DNA of 64,000 nt from Amycolatopsis mediterranei (GTDB lineage: Bacteria; Actinomycetota; Actinomycetes; Mycobacteriales; Pseudonocardiaceae), in NCBI RefSeq assembly GCF_026017845.1, contig NZ_CP100416.1, positions 8,862,364-8,926,363 of the forward strand. The letters run 5' to 3'. Of this stretch, positions 33,634-43,018 are shown in pieces; within the stretch, counting starts at the first letter, position 1, and every line of letters starts with the position of its first letter. The notes below the pieces were generated by a model. That model had not been told where the DNA came from and did no database searches. It was given only the letters and a program-made list of their open reading frames with translations. A program made the position numbers and the translations under genes.

Positions 33634-35274
33634 TCACTTCTTCGGGGCGGGCTTGTTGACCTTGACGGTCTCGTGCCCGACCTTGTCGGCGTCCATCGCG
33701 TCGGCGTCCGCCTCGACCAGGGACTTGCCCTCGGAGGTGGTGAACTCCTTCTTGAACTCGTTCACCGCGGCGACCAGCTTGTCGGCGGTCTCGTCCTCGA
33801 ACTTCCCGGTCTCGCGGATCGCGCCCAGGATGTCGTCGTGCTTGCGGCGGGCCGAGTCGAGGAACTCGTGGTTGAAGCGGCGGACGTCCTCGGTCGGGAC
33901 CGAGTCGTAGTGGCCGTTCGTGCCCAGCCACACCGTGCAGACCTGCTCCTCGACCGGGATCGGCGAGTACTGCGGCTGCTTGAGCACCTCGTACAGGCGG
34001 GCACCGCGCTCGAGCTGCGCCTTCGACGCGTCGTCGAGGTCCGAGGCGAAGGCCGCGAAGGCCTCCAGCTCGCGGTACTGCGACAGGTCGATCCGGAGCG
34101 AGCCGGAGACCGACTTCATCGCCTTGACCTGCGCGGCACCACCCACGCGGGAGACCGAGATACCCACGTCGATGGCCGGGCGCTGGCCGGCGTTGAACAG
34201 GTCCGACTGGAAGAAGCACTGGCCGTCGGTGATCGAGATGACGTTGGTCGGGATGTAGGCCGACACGTCGTTCGCCTTGGTCTCGATGATCGGGAGACCG
34301 GTCAGCGAGCCGGCGCCCAGCTCGTCCGACAGCTTCGCGCAGCGCTCCAGCAGGCGGGAGTGCAAGTAGAAGACGTCGCCGGGGAACGCCTCGCGGCCCG
34401 GCGGGCGGCGCAGCAGCAGCGAGATCGCGCGGTAGGCGTCGGCCTGCTTGGTCAGGTCGTCGAACACGATGAGGACGTGCTTGCCCTCGTACATCCAGTG
34501 CTGGCCGATGGCCGAGCCGGTGTACGGCGCGATCCACTTGAAGCCGGCGGAGTCCGACGCCGGGGCGGCGACGATGGTGGTGTACTCCATCGCGCCCGAG
34601 TCCTCGAGGGACTTCTTGACCGCGGCGATCGTGGAGCCCTTCTGGCCGACGGCGACGTAGATGCAGCGAACCTGCTTCTTCGGGTCGCCGGTCTCCCAGT
34701 TGGCCTTCTGGTTGATGATCGTGTCCACGGCGACGGCGGTCTTGCCCGTCTTGCGGTCACCGATGATCAGCTGGCGCTGGCCGCGCCCGATCGGCGTCAT
34801 CGCGTCGATCGCGGTGATGCCGGTCTGCAGCGGCTCCGACACCGGCTGGCGCTCGACCACCGAGGCGGCCTTGAGCTCCAGCGCGCGGCGGTCGGTGGTC
34901 TCGATGTCGCCGAGGCCGTCGATCGCCTGGCCCAGCGGGTTGACGACGCGGCCGAGGTAGCCGTCGCCGACCGGCACCGACAGGACCTGCCCGGTGCGCT
35001 TGACCTGCTGGCCCTCTTCGATGCTTTCGAAGTCACCGAGGATCGCGGCACCGATGGAGCGCGCGTCCAGGTTCAGGGCGACGCCCAGGACGCCGCCGGG
35101 GAACTCGAGCAGCTCGTTGGCCATGGCCGAGGGAAGGCCCTCGACGTGGGCGATGCCGTCACCCGCGTCGATCACGACGCCAACTTCTTCCCGGCTCACG
35201 TCCGGGGCGTAACTCGAGACGTAGTTCTCGATCGCGCTACGGATCTCATCCGAGGAGATCGTCAGCTCGGCCAT
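33634..35274 (-). CDS. atpA: F1Fo ATP synthase alpha subunit
   Basis: A 546-residue non-catalytic nucleotide-binding subunit with Walker A GDRKTGKTAVAVD and the arginine-finger region ISVSRVGGAAQ. The C terminus (KSLVEADADAMDADKV... to KPAPKK) extends past the E. coli protein, like the regulatory extension of mycobacterial alpha that suppresses ATPase activity. ATG at 35274; 57 bases follow the atpH stop. Confidence 0.98.
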   Translation of the reverse strand: MAELTISSDEIRSAIENYVSSYAPDVSREEVGVVIDAGDGIAHVEGLPSAMANELLEFPGGVLGVALNLDARSIGAAILGDFESIEEGQQVKRTGQVLSVPVGDGYLGRVVNPLGQAIDGLGDIETTDRRALELKAASVVERQPVSEPLQTGITAIDAMTPIGRGQRQLIIGDRKTGKTAVAVDTIINQKANWETGDPKKQVRCIYVAVGQKGSTIAAVKKSLEDSGAMEYTTIVAAPASDSAGFKWIAPYTGSAIGQHWMYEGKHVLIVFDDLTKQADAYRAISLLLRRPPGREAFPGDVFYLHSRLLERCAKLSDELGAGSLTGLPIIETKANDVSAYIPTNVISITDGQCFFQSDLFNAGQRPAIDVGISVSRVGGAAQVKAMKSVSGSLRIDLSQYRELEAFAAFASDLDDASKAQLERGARLYEVLKQPQYSPIPVEEQVCTVWLGTNGHYDSVPTEDVRRFNHEFLDSARRKHDDILGAIRETGKFEDETADKLVAAVNEFKKEFTTSEGKSLVEADADAMDADKVGHETVKVNKPAPKK

Positions 35275-35331
35275 GTCTTTCCCGCTCTCGCTTCGTTCTT
35301 GCCAGTATGCAAAGTCTTGTGTGACCTGGGG

Positions 35332-36156
35332 CTATGCCCGGGCCAGCCGCTTGCGCAGCGCCGCCAGCTGCCCCGCCGCGCTCCCGTCGATGACCTCGTC
35401 GCCGACGCGGACGACGAGCCCGCCGCCGAGCCGGGGGTCGACCTCGACGTGCAGCGCGATCGGCCGCCCGTAGATGGCGTCGAGCTTCGCGCCCAGCTGG
35501 GCGGTCTGCTCGTCGGACAGGGCGTTCGCGCTGGTCACGTAGGCGACCGAGCGCTGGCGCCGCTCCGCGGCCAGCTTGACCAGCTTGTCGAGCCCGACGC
35601 CGACGCCGCGGCCCTTGGCCCGGCGCACGACCTGCTCGACGAGGGTCTCGGTGACGACGTCCACCTTGTCGGCGAACAGCCCGCGCACCAGCGTGCGCTT
35701 CGCGTCGGCGGTACCGGTCAGGTCCGACAGCGCCTTCTCGAGCTCGGGGTGGTTGGCCACGACCCGCGCGACCTGGAAGAGCTGGGACTCGACGGTGTCG
35801 ACGTTCCCGGTCTTCTCCGCCGAGGTGAGCAGGGCCGAGCGGCCGAGCGACTCGAGCCCGTCGGTCAGCTCACGAGGGCTGGACCAGCGGCTGCCCGCCA
35901 CGGCGTCGAGGACCTTGAGGGCCGGTTCGGACAGCTTGCCGTCGAACAGCCGGCGCACCAGCTCGGTGCGCGCCTCCGGCGTCGCCGAGGCGTCGCTCAC
36001 CGCCCGGCGCAGGCCGATTTCCCGGTCCAGCAGGTCGACGACCGAGAGCAGCTCGTCGCCGACCGTGGCGGCATCGGCTCCCGCGTCGGCCAGAACCTCG
36101 CCGAGGCGTTCCTCGGCGAGGCTGAGCGCTTCGCGGCTCGCAGCATGCAGCGTCAT
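35332..36156 (-). CDS. atpH: F1Fo ATP synthase delta subunit
   Basis: A 274-residue delta subunit, longer than the roughly 177-residue E. coli protein but normal for this group of actinobacteria. The C-terminal signature LGGGLVVRVGDEVIDGSAAGQL is clear. It is not fused to a b' domain as in mycobacteria, since the gene begins at ATG 36156 directly after atpF. It connects the peripheral stalk to F1. GGGGAAG precedes the start. Confidence 0.96.
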   Translation of the reverse strand: MTLHAASREALSLAEERLGEVLADAGADAATVGDELLSVVDLLDREIGLRRAVSDASATPEARTELVRRLFDGKLSEPALKVLDAVAGSRWSSPRELTDGLESLGRSALLTSAEKTGNVDTVESQLFQVARVVANHPELEKALSDLTGTADAKRTLVRGLFADKVDVVTETLVEQVVRRAKGRGVGVGLDKLVKLAAERRQRSVAYVTSANALSDEQTAQLGAKLDAIYGRPIALHVEVDPRLGGGLVVRVGDEVIDGSAAGQLAALRKRLARA

Positions 36157-36161
36157 TCTGG

Positions 36162-36722
36162 TTACTTCCCCGCTCCGTTGGAAGCACCGGCGGTCTCCAG
36201 CTCCGCGAGGAACCGGTCGACGGTGCCGCGGCGGCGCGCCTCGTCCTCGAGCGACTCGCCGACGATGCGGCTGGCCAGCTCGACGGCGTTGCGGCCCATG
36301 TCGGCCCGCAGCTCCGCGATGATCTGCGCCTTCTGGGCCTGCAGCTGGGCCTGCCCCTGGGCGACGATGCGCTGGGACTCGGCCTCCGCGTCGGCCCGCA
36401 GCTCCGCCTTGATCTGCTCGGCTTCGAGCCGGGCGTCGTCGCGGATCTTCGCGGCTTCGGTCCGGGCCTCCTGGAGCTGGGCCTTGTACTTGGCCAGTGC
36501 CTCTTCGGCCTCGGCCTGGGCCCGCTCGGCCTTCTCGATGCCTCCCTCGATCTTCTGCGCACGCTCTTCGTACGCGGCCTCGAAGCGAGGGACGACGTAC
36601 TTCTTGAGGATGAACAGCAGGATCAGGAAGGCGACGATGCCGAGGATCAGCTCCGACGGGTCCGGAACGATCGGGTTGTGCGTTTCGCCCTCTGCGGCGA
36701 GGACAAGGGCACTGTTCAGCAC
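36162..36722 (-). CDS. atpF: F1Fo ATP synthase b subunit
   Basis: A 186-residue peripheral stalk subunit: one N-terminal membrane helix (ELILGIVAFLILLFILKKYV) followed by a long Ala/Glu/Arg-rich coiled coil (residues about 50-165). GTG at 36722 follows AAGGAG. Only one b gene is present, so the stalk is probably a homodimer. Confidence 0.97.
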   Translation of the reverse strand: MLNSALVLAAEGETHNPIVPDPSELILGIVAFLILLFILKKYVVPRFEAAYEERAQKIEGGIEKAERAQAEAEEALAKYKAQLQEARTEAAKIRDDARLEAEQIKAELRADAEAESQRIVAQGQAQLQAQKAQIIAELRADMGRNAVELASRIVGESLEDEARRRGTVDRFLAELETAGASNGAGK

Positions 36723-36752
36723 GGCGTCTCCTTAAAGCGATGAGCCGAGGAC

Positions 36753-37022
36753 TCAGGCGCCGGCGGCGGAGGCGATGAAGTAGATGACGATGCCGATCAG
36801 GGCGAGCACCTCGGTCAGCACGAAGGTCGAGAAGCCGATGCCCTGCAGCTTGCCCTGCGCCTCCGGCTGGCGGGCGGTGCCGTTGATGACGGCGGCGAAG
36901 ATCAGACCCACACCGATGCCCGGGCCGATCGCGCCCAGGCCGTAACCGATGGCGGCGAGGCCGGGGTTGATGTTGACGGCCTGCGTGGCGGCCTGGGCCA
37001 GAACGATGTTGCTCACGTGCAT
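36753..37022 (-). CDS. atpE: F1Fo ATP synthase c subunit
   Basis: An 89-residue hairpin of two membrane helices that forms the rotor ring. The first helix carries the GxGxG packing motif (IGYGLGAIGPGIGVG), the loop is ARQPE, and the proton-binding glutamate is in the second helix (FVLTEVLALIGIVIYF). No sodium-site residues are evident, consistent with proton use. Confidence 0.98.
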   Translation of the reverse strand: MHVSNIVLAQAATQAVNINPGLAAIGYGLGAIGPGIGVGLIFAAVINGTARQPEAQGKLQGIGFSTFVLTEVLALIGIVIYFIASAAGA

Positions 37023-37071
37023 TTCCCTTCACTTCGGTCCACGCGCTCGCGTGGATCGGGGGCTTGTGTTC

Positions 37072-37857
37072 TCAGTGCTCCGACGCCAGCGCGGCGCCGA
37101 TGTACCCGGCCGACAGCAGGGCGAAGATGTAGGCCTGCAGCACCTGGATGAAGGCCTCGAGGAACGTCATCCCGATGGCGAAGATCCACGCCACCAGGGA
37201 AACCGGCTTCAGCGCCCAGCCCGAGGTCTCGGTCAGCAGGAAGGTGCCGCCGAGGGTGAACACCGCCAGGATCAGGTGACCCGCGAACATGGCGGCGAAA
37301 ACACGGATGGCGAGCGTGAGCGGGTTGAGGAAGAACTTCTCCGCGAACTCGATCAGCGCGAAGAGCGGCAGCACCGGGCCCGGCACGCCCGGCGGCGCGA
37401 GTTCCTTCTTGAAGTACCCCTTGAACCCGTGCCGCTTGAACCCGACGAAGTGGTACACCGGGTAGACCACGAGGACCGACAGGGCGACCGGGAAGCCGAA
37501 CCGCGCCATGGTCGGGAACTGCAGCAACGGGATGATCCCGTAGAGGTTGTTCACCAGAATGAAGGTGAACAGTGCGAAAACAAGCGGCACGAACGGCTTG
37601 AAATCCTTCGAACCGATCTGCTCGCGCGCAATGTTGTTGCGGCTGAAGTCATAGATCGACTCAGCGACGAACTGTCCCTTGCCCGGCACGACCTTCAGCT
37701 TGCGGGTCGCCAGCAGGAAGTACGTCGCGATGATGACAACCGAAAGCACGACGAGCAGCATCGGCTTGGTGACTCCGCCGAACAACGCCGGCAACTCGAA
37801 GCTTTCGGCGCCGGGCGGCGCGAACGTCGCACCCTCGGCCAATACCAGCGCGCCCAC
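37072..37857 (-). CDS. atpB: F1Fo ATP synthase a subunit
   Basis: A 261-residue stator channel protein with five to six membrane helices. The essential arginine is in NPLTLAIRVFAAMFAGH. GTG start at 37857 follows GGAAGGAG. First gene of the eight-gene atpBEFHAGDC operon; the 510-base region upstream contains a perfect palindrome and a hairpin that separate it from the atpI-like gene. Confidence 0.97.
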   Translation of the reverse strand: MGALVLAEGATFAPPGAESFELPALFGGVTKPMLLVVLSVVIIATYFLLATRKLKVVPGKGQFVAESIYDFSRNNIAREQIGSKDFKPFVPLVFALFTFILVNNLYGIIPLLQFPTMARFGFPVALSVLVVYPVYHFVGFKRHGFKGYFKKELAPPGVPGPVLPLFALIEFAEKFFLNPLTLAIRVFAAMFAGHLILAVFTLGGTFLLTETSGWALKPVSLVAWIFAIGMTFLEAFIQVLQAYIFALLSAGYIGAALASEH

Positions 37858-37928
37858 TGGGCTCCTTCCGGTTCTCCCGGCCGGCGTTCACTCCGCCGGG
37901 GGAATCGTCACGATCTGGACTTAACGTA

Positions 37929-37944
37929 CCCGATACGTATCGGG
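37929..37944. promoter_or_regulatory. 16-bp palindrome upstream of atpB
   Basis: CCCGATACGTATCGGG is a perfect palindrome 72 bases before the atpB start codon, with the AT-containing centre typical of operators. Candidate binding site for a regulator of the ATP synthase operon. Confidence 0.55.
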
Positions 37945-38202
37945 ACGTCGGAGGCGGCTACCCCACAGTTCGCAGAACACACCTTCACGTTCTGCACACG
38001 GGGTTGTCTCGCGTGAACACTGCCCTGCGGTCTACTTCGGACCAGCGGCCGGACGGCGGAACTACACGGTCGCCACTCTGCTGATCGCGGTTCGTCTGAG
38101 GGAGTGCGCGGTCGAGGCCGCCACCCTTGACGCGGACCATACCAGCAGGTCAATCAGTGCCGGACAGGCGTACTCCTAACCAACCGATCAGCCCAGGACT
38201 TA

Positions 38203-38224
38203 GGTCCCGGGTGGTCCCGGGACC
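38203..38224 (-). terminator. GGTCCCGGG hairpin between atpI-like gene and atpB
   Basis: GGTCCCGGG (38203-38211) pairs perfectly with CCCGGGACC (38216-38224) across a four-base loop; the surrounding bases contain further GGGACC fragments. It lies 144 bases downstream of the atpI-like gene on the transcribed strand. A U-run is absent. Confidence 0.45.
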
Positions 38225-38367
38225 CAGGTCCGGTGCGCGCCGGGACCCGGCCCGGATCACCGCAGGCAAGGGGTCCCGGTCACTGTCCGCGACGCGCACG
38301 AAAGCGCACTTTTGTGGCGCCGGTCACACTCAAGCGGCCGCAGGCGAGGGCACGAAGAGTAACGGCG

Positions 38368-38811
38368 TCAGGACGGGATGATCGTCGGGATCTTCGTCTT
38401 GCGGAAGGCGGCGAACTCGGCCGCGGCGGCGAGGAGGATGGCCACGATCATCGTGATGCCGAGCGACATCGGGTGCAGCGCGGTGACGCCCTTCAGCAGC
38501 GTCAGCGCCCCGAAGAGCACGACGACCTTCACGACGTACCCGCCGAGCGCGATGACCATGACGAACATCGGGTCCTGGCCCGCGCTGAACTTCATCATGC
38601 CCAGTGTGGACAACGACGCCAGCATGGCGAGCACGCCGCCGACGAGCGAGCCCAGGAAGCCGGGCAGGCCGTTGAGGATGCTGAACAACGCGATGCACAC
38701 CACCACCGCGGGCGGGGTCACCAGCAGCGAGGCCTTCGTCATCGCGCGGGCCGCCTGCAGCACCACCTTGGCGTGCGGGTTCTCCTGCTCGTGCGTTTCG
38801 GCTTCGCTCAC
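38368..38811 (-). CDS. ATP synthase subunit I-like membrane protein
   Basis: A 147-residue protein with four predicted helices (for example LVTPPAVVVCIALFSILNGL, MFVMVIALGGYVVKVVVLFG) after a hydrophilic N terminus. Position between wecA and atpB is the same as that of M. tuberculosis Rv1303, and AtpI proteins assist c-ring assembly. GTG start at 38811 is the first that excludes overlap with wecA, whose stop is 48 bases away. Confidence 0.8.
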   Translation of the reverse strand: MSEAETHEQENPHAKVVLQAARAMTKASLLVTPPAVVVCIALFSILNGLPGFLGSLVGGVLAMLASLSTLGMMKFSAGQDPMFVMVIALGGYVVKVVVLFGALTLLKGVTALHPMSLGITMIVAILLAAAAEFAAFRKTKIPTIIPS

Positions 38812-38858
38812 ACCTGGCTCCCTGCTCGGTTGCCCCCGAGTGTAGAGACTCCCGCGGG

Positions 38859-40016
38859 TCAGGTCCCCGGCTGGTTGCGCGAGCGCAGCCGCGGGACGAC
38901 CGAGACCACCACCGCGAACACCAGCCCGACGCCGATGATCCACAGCGCCGCGGCGTCGTCGAACAGCGTCACCGACACCGCGCCGAACGCGAGGATCCCG
39001 GCCCACAAGTAGATCAGCAGGACCGCGCGGCGCTGGGAGTGGCCGATTTCCAGCAGGCGGTGGTGCAGGTGCATCTTGTCGGCGGCGAACGGGCTTTCGC
39101 CGCGGCGGGTGCGCCGGACGACCGCCATGATCAGGTCCAGCATCGGCACGAACAGCACCGCCGCCACGACCACCAGCGGCGAGAGCAGCGCGATCGCGTC
39201 CTTGCCGCTGAACTGCGGGTACGGCACGCGCCCGGACGCCGACGTCGTCGCGCCCGCGAGCATCAGGCCGATCATCATCGAGCCGGAGTCGCCCATGAAG
39301 ATCTTCGCGGGCTGGAAGTTGTACGGCAGGAAGCCCAGACACGCGCCGGCGAGCGTGGCCGCGATCAGCGCGGGCGGGTAGGTGCCGACGTCGCCGCCGG
39401 AGCTGTCGAGCAGGCCGAGGGAGAACGCGCAGGTGGCGGCGGCCGCGATGAACCCGAGGCCGCCGGCCAGCCCGTCGAGGCCGTCGACGAAGTTCATCGC
39501 GTTGACCATCACCACGACCATCACGACGGTGAGCAGCGCGCCCTGGTTCTTGTCGAGCACCAGCACCGAGCCGAACGAGGCGCCGGTGCCGCCCCACGGC
39601 ACCCAGAACGACACCCACTGCACGCCGAAGATGACCAGGATCCCGGCGCACATGACCTGGCCGGCCAGCTTCGTCCAGGCGTCCAGCTCGAACCGGTCGT
39701 CGAGCGCGCCGATCAGGGAGATGACGCCCGCGGCCAGCAGCACGCCGACCGAGTCGAACGAGGCGTCGAAGCCGTGCGACAGCGCGGGCAGCTGGTGGGC
39801 CAGGCCCATCGCGCCGGCGACGCCGAGGAAGATGCCGATCCCGCCCATCCGCGGGATCGGGGCGACGTGCACGTCACGGGCACGGGGGTTGGCGATCGCG
39901 CCGACGCGGATCGCGATCCGGCGGACGACGCCGGTGAGCAGGTAGGTCACGGCCGTCGCGGTCAGCGCGACGAGGATGTATTCCCGGATGGGGAGGAGAC
40001 CGGATGTGGGCGGCAC
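38859..40016 (-). CDS. wecA: undecaprenyl-phosphate GlcNAc-1-phosphate transferase (WecA-like)
   Basis: A 385-residue polytopic enzyme of the MraY/WecA family with about 11 helices. Catalytic cytoplasmic motifs are DVHVAPIPRMGG, NAMNFVDGLDGLAGG, FMGDSGSMMIG and the histidine-rich HLHHRLLEIG. It attaches GlcNAc-1-phosphate to a polyprenyl phosphate, starting the arabinogalactan linker unit in mycolic actinomycetes. GTG start at 40016. Confidence 0.93.
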   Translation of the reverse strand: MPPTSGLLPIREYILVALTATAVTYLLTGVVRRIAIRVGAIANPRARDVHVAPIPRMGGIGIFLGVAGAMGLAHQLPALSHGFDASFDSVGVLLAAGVISLIGALDDRFELDAWTKLAGQVMCAGILVIFGVQWVSFWVPWGGTGASFGSVLVLDKNQGALLTVVMVVVMVNAMNFVDGLDGLAGGLGFIAAAATCAFSLGLLDSSGGDVGTYPPALIAATLAGACLGFLPYNFQPAKIFMGDSGSMMIGLMLAGATTSASGRVPYPQFSGKDAIALLSPLVVVAAVLFVPMLDLIMAVVRRTRRGESPFAADKMHLHHRLLEIGHSQRRAVLLIYLWAGILAFGAVSVTLFDDAAALWIIGVGLVFAVVVSVVPRLRSRNQPGT

Positions 40017-40090
40017 GGGGACGTCACGCTCGCGGGGTCGGGGTCACCCGCGACACGCTATCGTGCCGCGGAAATCCCGGTGATCCGGCT

Positions 40091-40741
40091 TCAGGCCAAC
40101 GATTCCGCGGGTACACCGAGCACCTCCGCGATGGCTTCCTTGCCGACCGCGCCCTCGCGCAGCACGACCGGCTCGGTGCCGGTGAGGTCCACGATGCTCG
40201 AGGCGACGGCCTCACCGCTCGACCCGCCATCGAGGTACACCGCGACCGAATCGCCGAGCTGTTCCTGGGCTTCCTGCGCGGTGCTGGCGGGCGGCCGCCC
40301 GGAGACGTTCGCGCTCGAGACGGCCATCGGCCCGACGTCGCGCAGCAGCTCCAGCGCGACCGGGTGCAGCGGCATCCGGAGCATCACGGTGCCGCGGGCG
40401 TCGCCGAGGTTCCACTGCAGGCTCGGCGCGTGCGGCAGCACGATCGACAGGTCGCCCGGCCAGAAGGCTTCGATGAGCGCGCGCGCCTGCGGCGGCACCC
40501 CGAGCACCAGGCCGTCCACAGTGGACCAGGAGCCGACGAGCACGCCGACCGGCATGTCCGGGCCGCGGTTCTTGGCGCGCAGCAGCGCCTGCACCGCACC
40601 GGCGTCGAAGGCGTCGGCACCGATCCCGTAGACCGTGTCGGTCGGCAGGACGACCAGCCTGCTGGACCGCACCGCCCCGGCCGCCGCGGCCAGCCCGTCG
40701 GCCCGGGTCTCCCGCTTGCTGCAGTCGTAGACCACGCTCAT
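40091..40741 (-). CDS. L-threonylcarbamoyladenylate synthase (Sua5/YrdC/YciO family)
   Basis: A 216-residue YrdC-domain protein that makes threonylcarbamoyl-AMP for t6A37 tRNA modification. Motifs: LPTDTVYGIGADAF, KNRGPDMPVGVLV, RMPLHPVALELLRDVGPMAVSSANVSG. The Sua5 C-terminal domain is absent. ATG at 40741. It supplies the modification that the TrmO protein at 5488 is predicted to methylate. In the conserved order it would lie beside prmC; here the protease gene separates them. Confidence 0.92.
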   Translation of the reverse strand: MSVVYDCSKRETRADGLAAAAGAVRSSRLVVLPTDTVYGIGADAFDAGAVQALLRAKNRGPDMPVGVLVGSWSTVDGLVLGVPPQARALIEAFWPGDLSIVLPHAPSLQWNLGDARGTVMLRMPLHPVALELLRDVGPMAVSSANVSGRPPASTAQEAQEQLGDSVAVYLDGGSSGEAVASSIVDLTGTEPVVLREGAVGKEAIAEVLGVPAESLA

Positions 40742-40825
40742 GGGCGCCAAGCGTAGTCCCGCCGTCCGCGGGGACGTTCGCCGCGTCACACCGGCCCGGT
40801 CCGGTCCGCCGGCACCGCGGATGCA

Positions 40826-40872
40826 GTGAATGACTCATTCCTGTCGTCGGAGGACATGAATGAGTCATTCAC
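40826..40872. repeat. GAATGACTCATTC hairpin repeat, copy 1
   Basis: Inverted repeat with 20-base arms (40826-40845 and 40853-40872), one mismatch, and a seven-base loop. The inner core is GTGAATGACTCATTC. It lies between the divergent sua5 and protease genes, a place where a terminator would have no purpose. Confidence 0.9.
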
Positions 40873-41030
40873 GGCGTCGCGGGCGGTCCCGGCGGGCTGA
40901 CAAACCGGCCAGACTTTCGTCGTGGGGCAAGCGGGTGGACCTCGCCGCGAGGCAGAACCACGACAGTGCGGCTCAATACGGTCGATCTTCGGGAACCACC
41001 ACCCGTGGGTTCCCAGTGAAGGAGCCGCAC

Positions 41031-43004
41031 ATGCGCCCCAGCACCCCGAAAACGCTCGCCCTGCTCGCCGCGGTCGCCGTTCTGACCGGGCTCGGCACCG
41101 GCACCGCCGCGGCCGAGCCGCTCACCCGTGGCTGGCCCGCCCCGATCGACGCCGCGCACTGGGAGAACCAGGACCACATGACCTGGTCCGACTACCGCAA
41201 GGTGCCCGGCACGAACTGGGCCGACCCCGCGCTCAAGCCCACCCAGCGCACCTTCAAGGGCGCCGTCGTCCTCGCCGACTACCCGGACCAGGACTTCGTC
41301 GTCACGAAGCCGGCGAACTCGACGATCTTCGGCAACCCCGCGCCGACGGCGGCGAACATCCCGCGGGCGAACGTCGCGCAGTACTACCAGGACTTCCTCA
41401 ACAAGCCCGAAGCCCTCAACAACGGCCACACGATCAACGAGTACTGGATGGAGGACTCCGGCGGCCGGTTCGGCGTGCAGCTGACCGCCTTCGGGCCGTA
41501 CCGGATGCCCGGCAAGTCCTATGAGTACGGCATGGAGTTCCAGCCGAGCGCCTGCCCGCCCGGCGCGAACTGCGCCCGCGACATCCGCAAGGACGCCGGG
41601 GACGCCTGGCGCGCCGACGTCGGCGACACCGCGAAGCAGTTCGACTTCGTCTTCTACCTCTCCGCCGGCCAGGACGAGAGCTCGACCTGGCAGGAGTTCG
41701 GCGAGATGAAGTTCGGGACGAAGGAGAACGTGCCCGACAGCTTCGGGCCGCCGAACCACGACCTGCCGAACTACGCGGCCACCCGGTACGTGCCGTGGAC
41801 GTCGTGGGCGTCGGCGGCCAGCATCTGGCCCAACGCCCAGAACGGCAGCTCGGTGCAGGCCGAAAGCTCCGGGCAGTCGACCTACGCCCACGAGTTCAGC
41901 CACATCCTTGGCATCGGCGACAACTACAACAACCCGTTCGGCGTCCCGCCGTCGCGCAGCTACAGCGGGCCGTGGGACATGCTGTCGCGCGGCACGTTCA
42001 ACGGGCCCGGCGGGCCGCACACGCGCTGGCAGATCCCGGCGACGCAGGGCAGCTCGATGGGCGCGCAGCACCAGCTGCGCAACAAGCTGAAGCTCGGCAT
42101 CGTCGACTCCGCCGACGTGCTGCAGCTGGACCGCACCGAGCTGGCGGCTTCGGGGCCGGTGTCGGCGCGGTTGACCGCGCGCGAGGCCGAGGCGCAGCCC
42201 GGCGCGTTCGCCGGCCTGAACATCAAGCTCACCGGCGGGGACAAGGCGCCGAAGTGCGACCGGTCGAAGGACCCGTTCTGCGACGGCGGCGGCTACGACA
42301 ACTACACCGTCGAAGTCGTCGACCGGATGGGCTCGGACTCCTTCGCGCCCGACTCGGGCGTGCTGATCACGAAGACGAAGAACCAGGACAACGCCCCGTT
42401 CGACTGGGTGATCGACGCCAACCCGCAGGACATCGGCATCACCGACTACACGAAGCCGGACGGGACGCCGGTGAAGATCACCGTCGGTGACTACCGGCAG
42501 CTGAACGACGCCCTGTTCAAGGCGGGCACCGAAGCGGCGAGCCCGTACGAGTACACCGACGAGGCGAACCGCCTGCGGTTCCTGATCACGGACGTGGCCC
42601 GCGACCGCCACGGGATCCTGTCCTACACGGTGACGGTGGCTTCGCTGGACGGCTCGGGCGGCCAGGCCCGCGAGGCGGCGCTGACCCCGGCCCTCCCGGC
42701 CATCGCCCGTGGCGGGCTGGCCACCTGCGAATTCGGCCTGCTGAACACGGGCTCGGCACGGGGTGCGAAGGCACCGTACGACACGGACACGTACCGCTTG
42801 AGCGTGTCGACGGACACCCGCGGCTGGGAGGTCCGGCTGCCGAACGAGCTGGCGACGGCGAAGTTCGGCGGGTTCGCGAAGGTGGCGGCGTACGCGAAGC
42901 GCGGCCAAGGCGGTGACCTGGCCGCGAGGGTGAAGCTGACGGCGACGTCGGTGAGCGACCCGTCGAAGACCGCGACGGCCAGCTGCACGGCGTTCGGCTT
43001 CTAG
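41031..43004 (+). CDS. secreted M6-family metalloprotease
   Basis: A 657-residue secreted protein. A Sec signal peptide (RPSTPKTLALLAAVAVLTGL, cleavage probably after TAAA) is followed by a catalytic domain with the zinc motif HEFSH at residues 287-291 in YAHEFSHILGIGDNYN; this matches the immune-inhibitor-A-like M6 peptidases. The C-terminal part is beta-rich (about 450-657). No sortase signal or membrane anchor is seen, so it is released. ATG at 41031 follows GAAGGAG. It interrupts the sua5-prmC order on the opposite strand and is bracketed by two related hairpin repeats. Confidence 0.88.
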   Translation: MRPSTPKTLALLAAVAVLTGLGTGTAAAEPLTRGWPAPIDAAHWENQDHMTWSDYRKVPGTNWADPALKPTQRTFKGAVVLADYPDQDFVVTKPANSTIFGNPAPTAANIPRANVAQYYQDFLNKPEALNNGHTINEYWMEDSGGRFGVQLTAFGPYRMPGKSYEYGMEFQPSACPPGANCARDIRKDAGDAWRADVGDTAKQFDFVFYLSAGQDESSTWQEFGEMKFGTKENVPDSFGPPNHDLPNYAATRYVPWTSWASAASIWPNAQNGSSVQAESSGQSTYAHEFSHILGIGDNYNNPFGVPPSRSYSGPWDMLSRGTFNGPGGPHTRWQIPATQGSSMGAQHQLRNKLKLGIVDSADVLQLDRTELAASGPVSARLTAREAEAQPGAFAGLNIKLTGGDKAPKCDRSKDPFCDGGGYDNYTVEVVDRMGSDSFAPDSGVLITKTKNQDNAPFDWVIDANPQDIGITDYTKPDGTPVKITVGDYRQLNDALFKAGTEAASPYEYTDEANRLRFLITDVARDRHGILSYTVTVASLDGSGGQAREAALTPALPAIARGGLATCEFGLLNTGSARGAKAPYDTDTYRLSVSTDTRGWEVRLPNELATAKFGGFAKVAAYAKRGQGGDLAARVKLTATSVSDPSKTATASCTAFGF

Positions 43005-43018
43005 CACCCCGCTGACAT

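Larger units (their letters stand above)
37858..38367. other. 510-bp region upstream of atpB
   Basis: Non-coding. Besides the palindrome at 37929-37944 and the GGTCCCGGG hairpin at 38203-38224 described separately, there is a GCAGAAC/GTTCTGC inverted repeat (37972-37978 and 37989-37995). It most likely contains the main atp operon promoter, though no unambiguous -35/-10 pair could be read. Confidence 0.6.

Noticed and set aside
33673..36735. 1020-residue open frame antisense to atpA-atpH-atpF
   Set aside because: Covers several ATP synthase genes on the other strand and has no recognisable domain.
35332..37032. atpH read as a fusion with atpF/atpE (566-residue frame)
   Set aside because: The extension is out of frame with atpF and atpE, which are intact genes with their own ribosome sites.
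38203..38240. GGTCCCGGG cluster considered as a T-box or riboswitch
   Set aside because: Only a simple hairpin is visible and no gene of a matching pathway follows; listed as a weak terminator instead.
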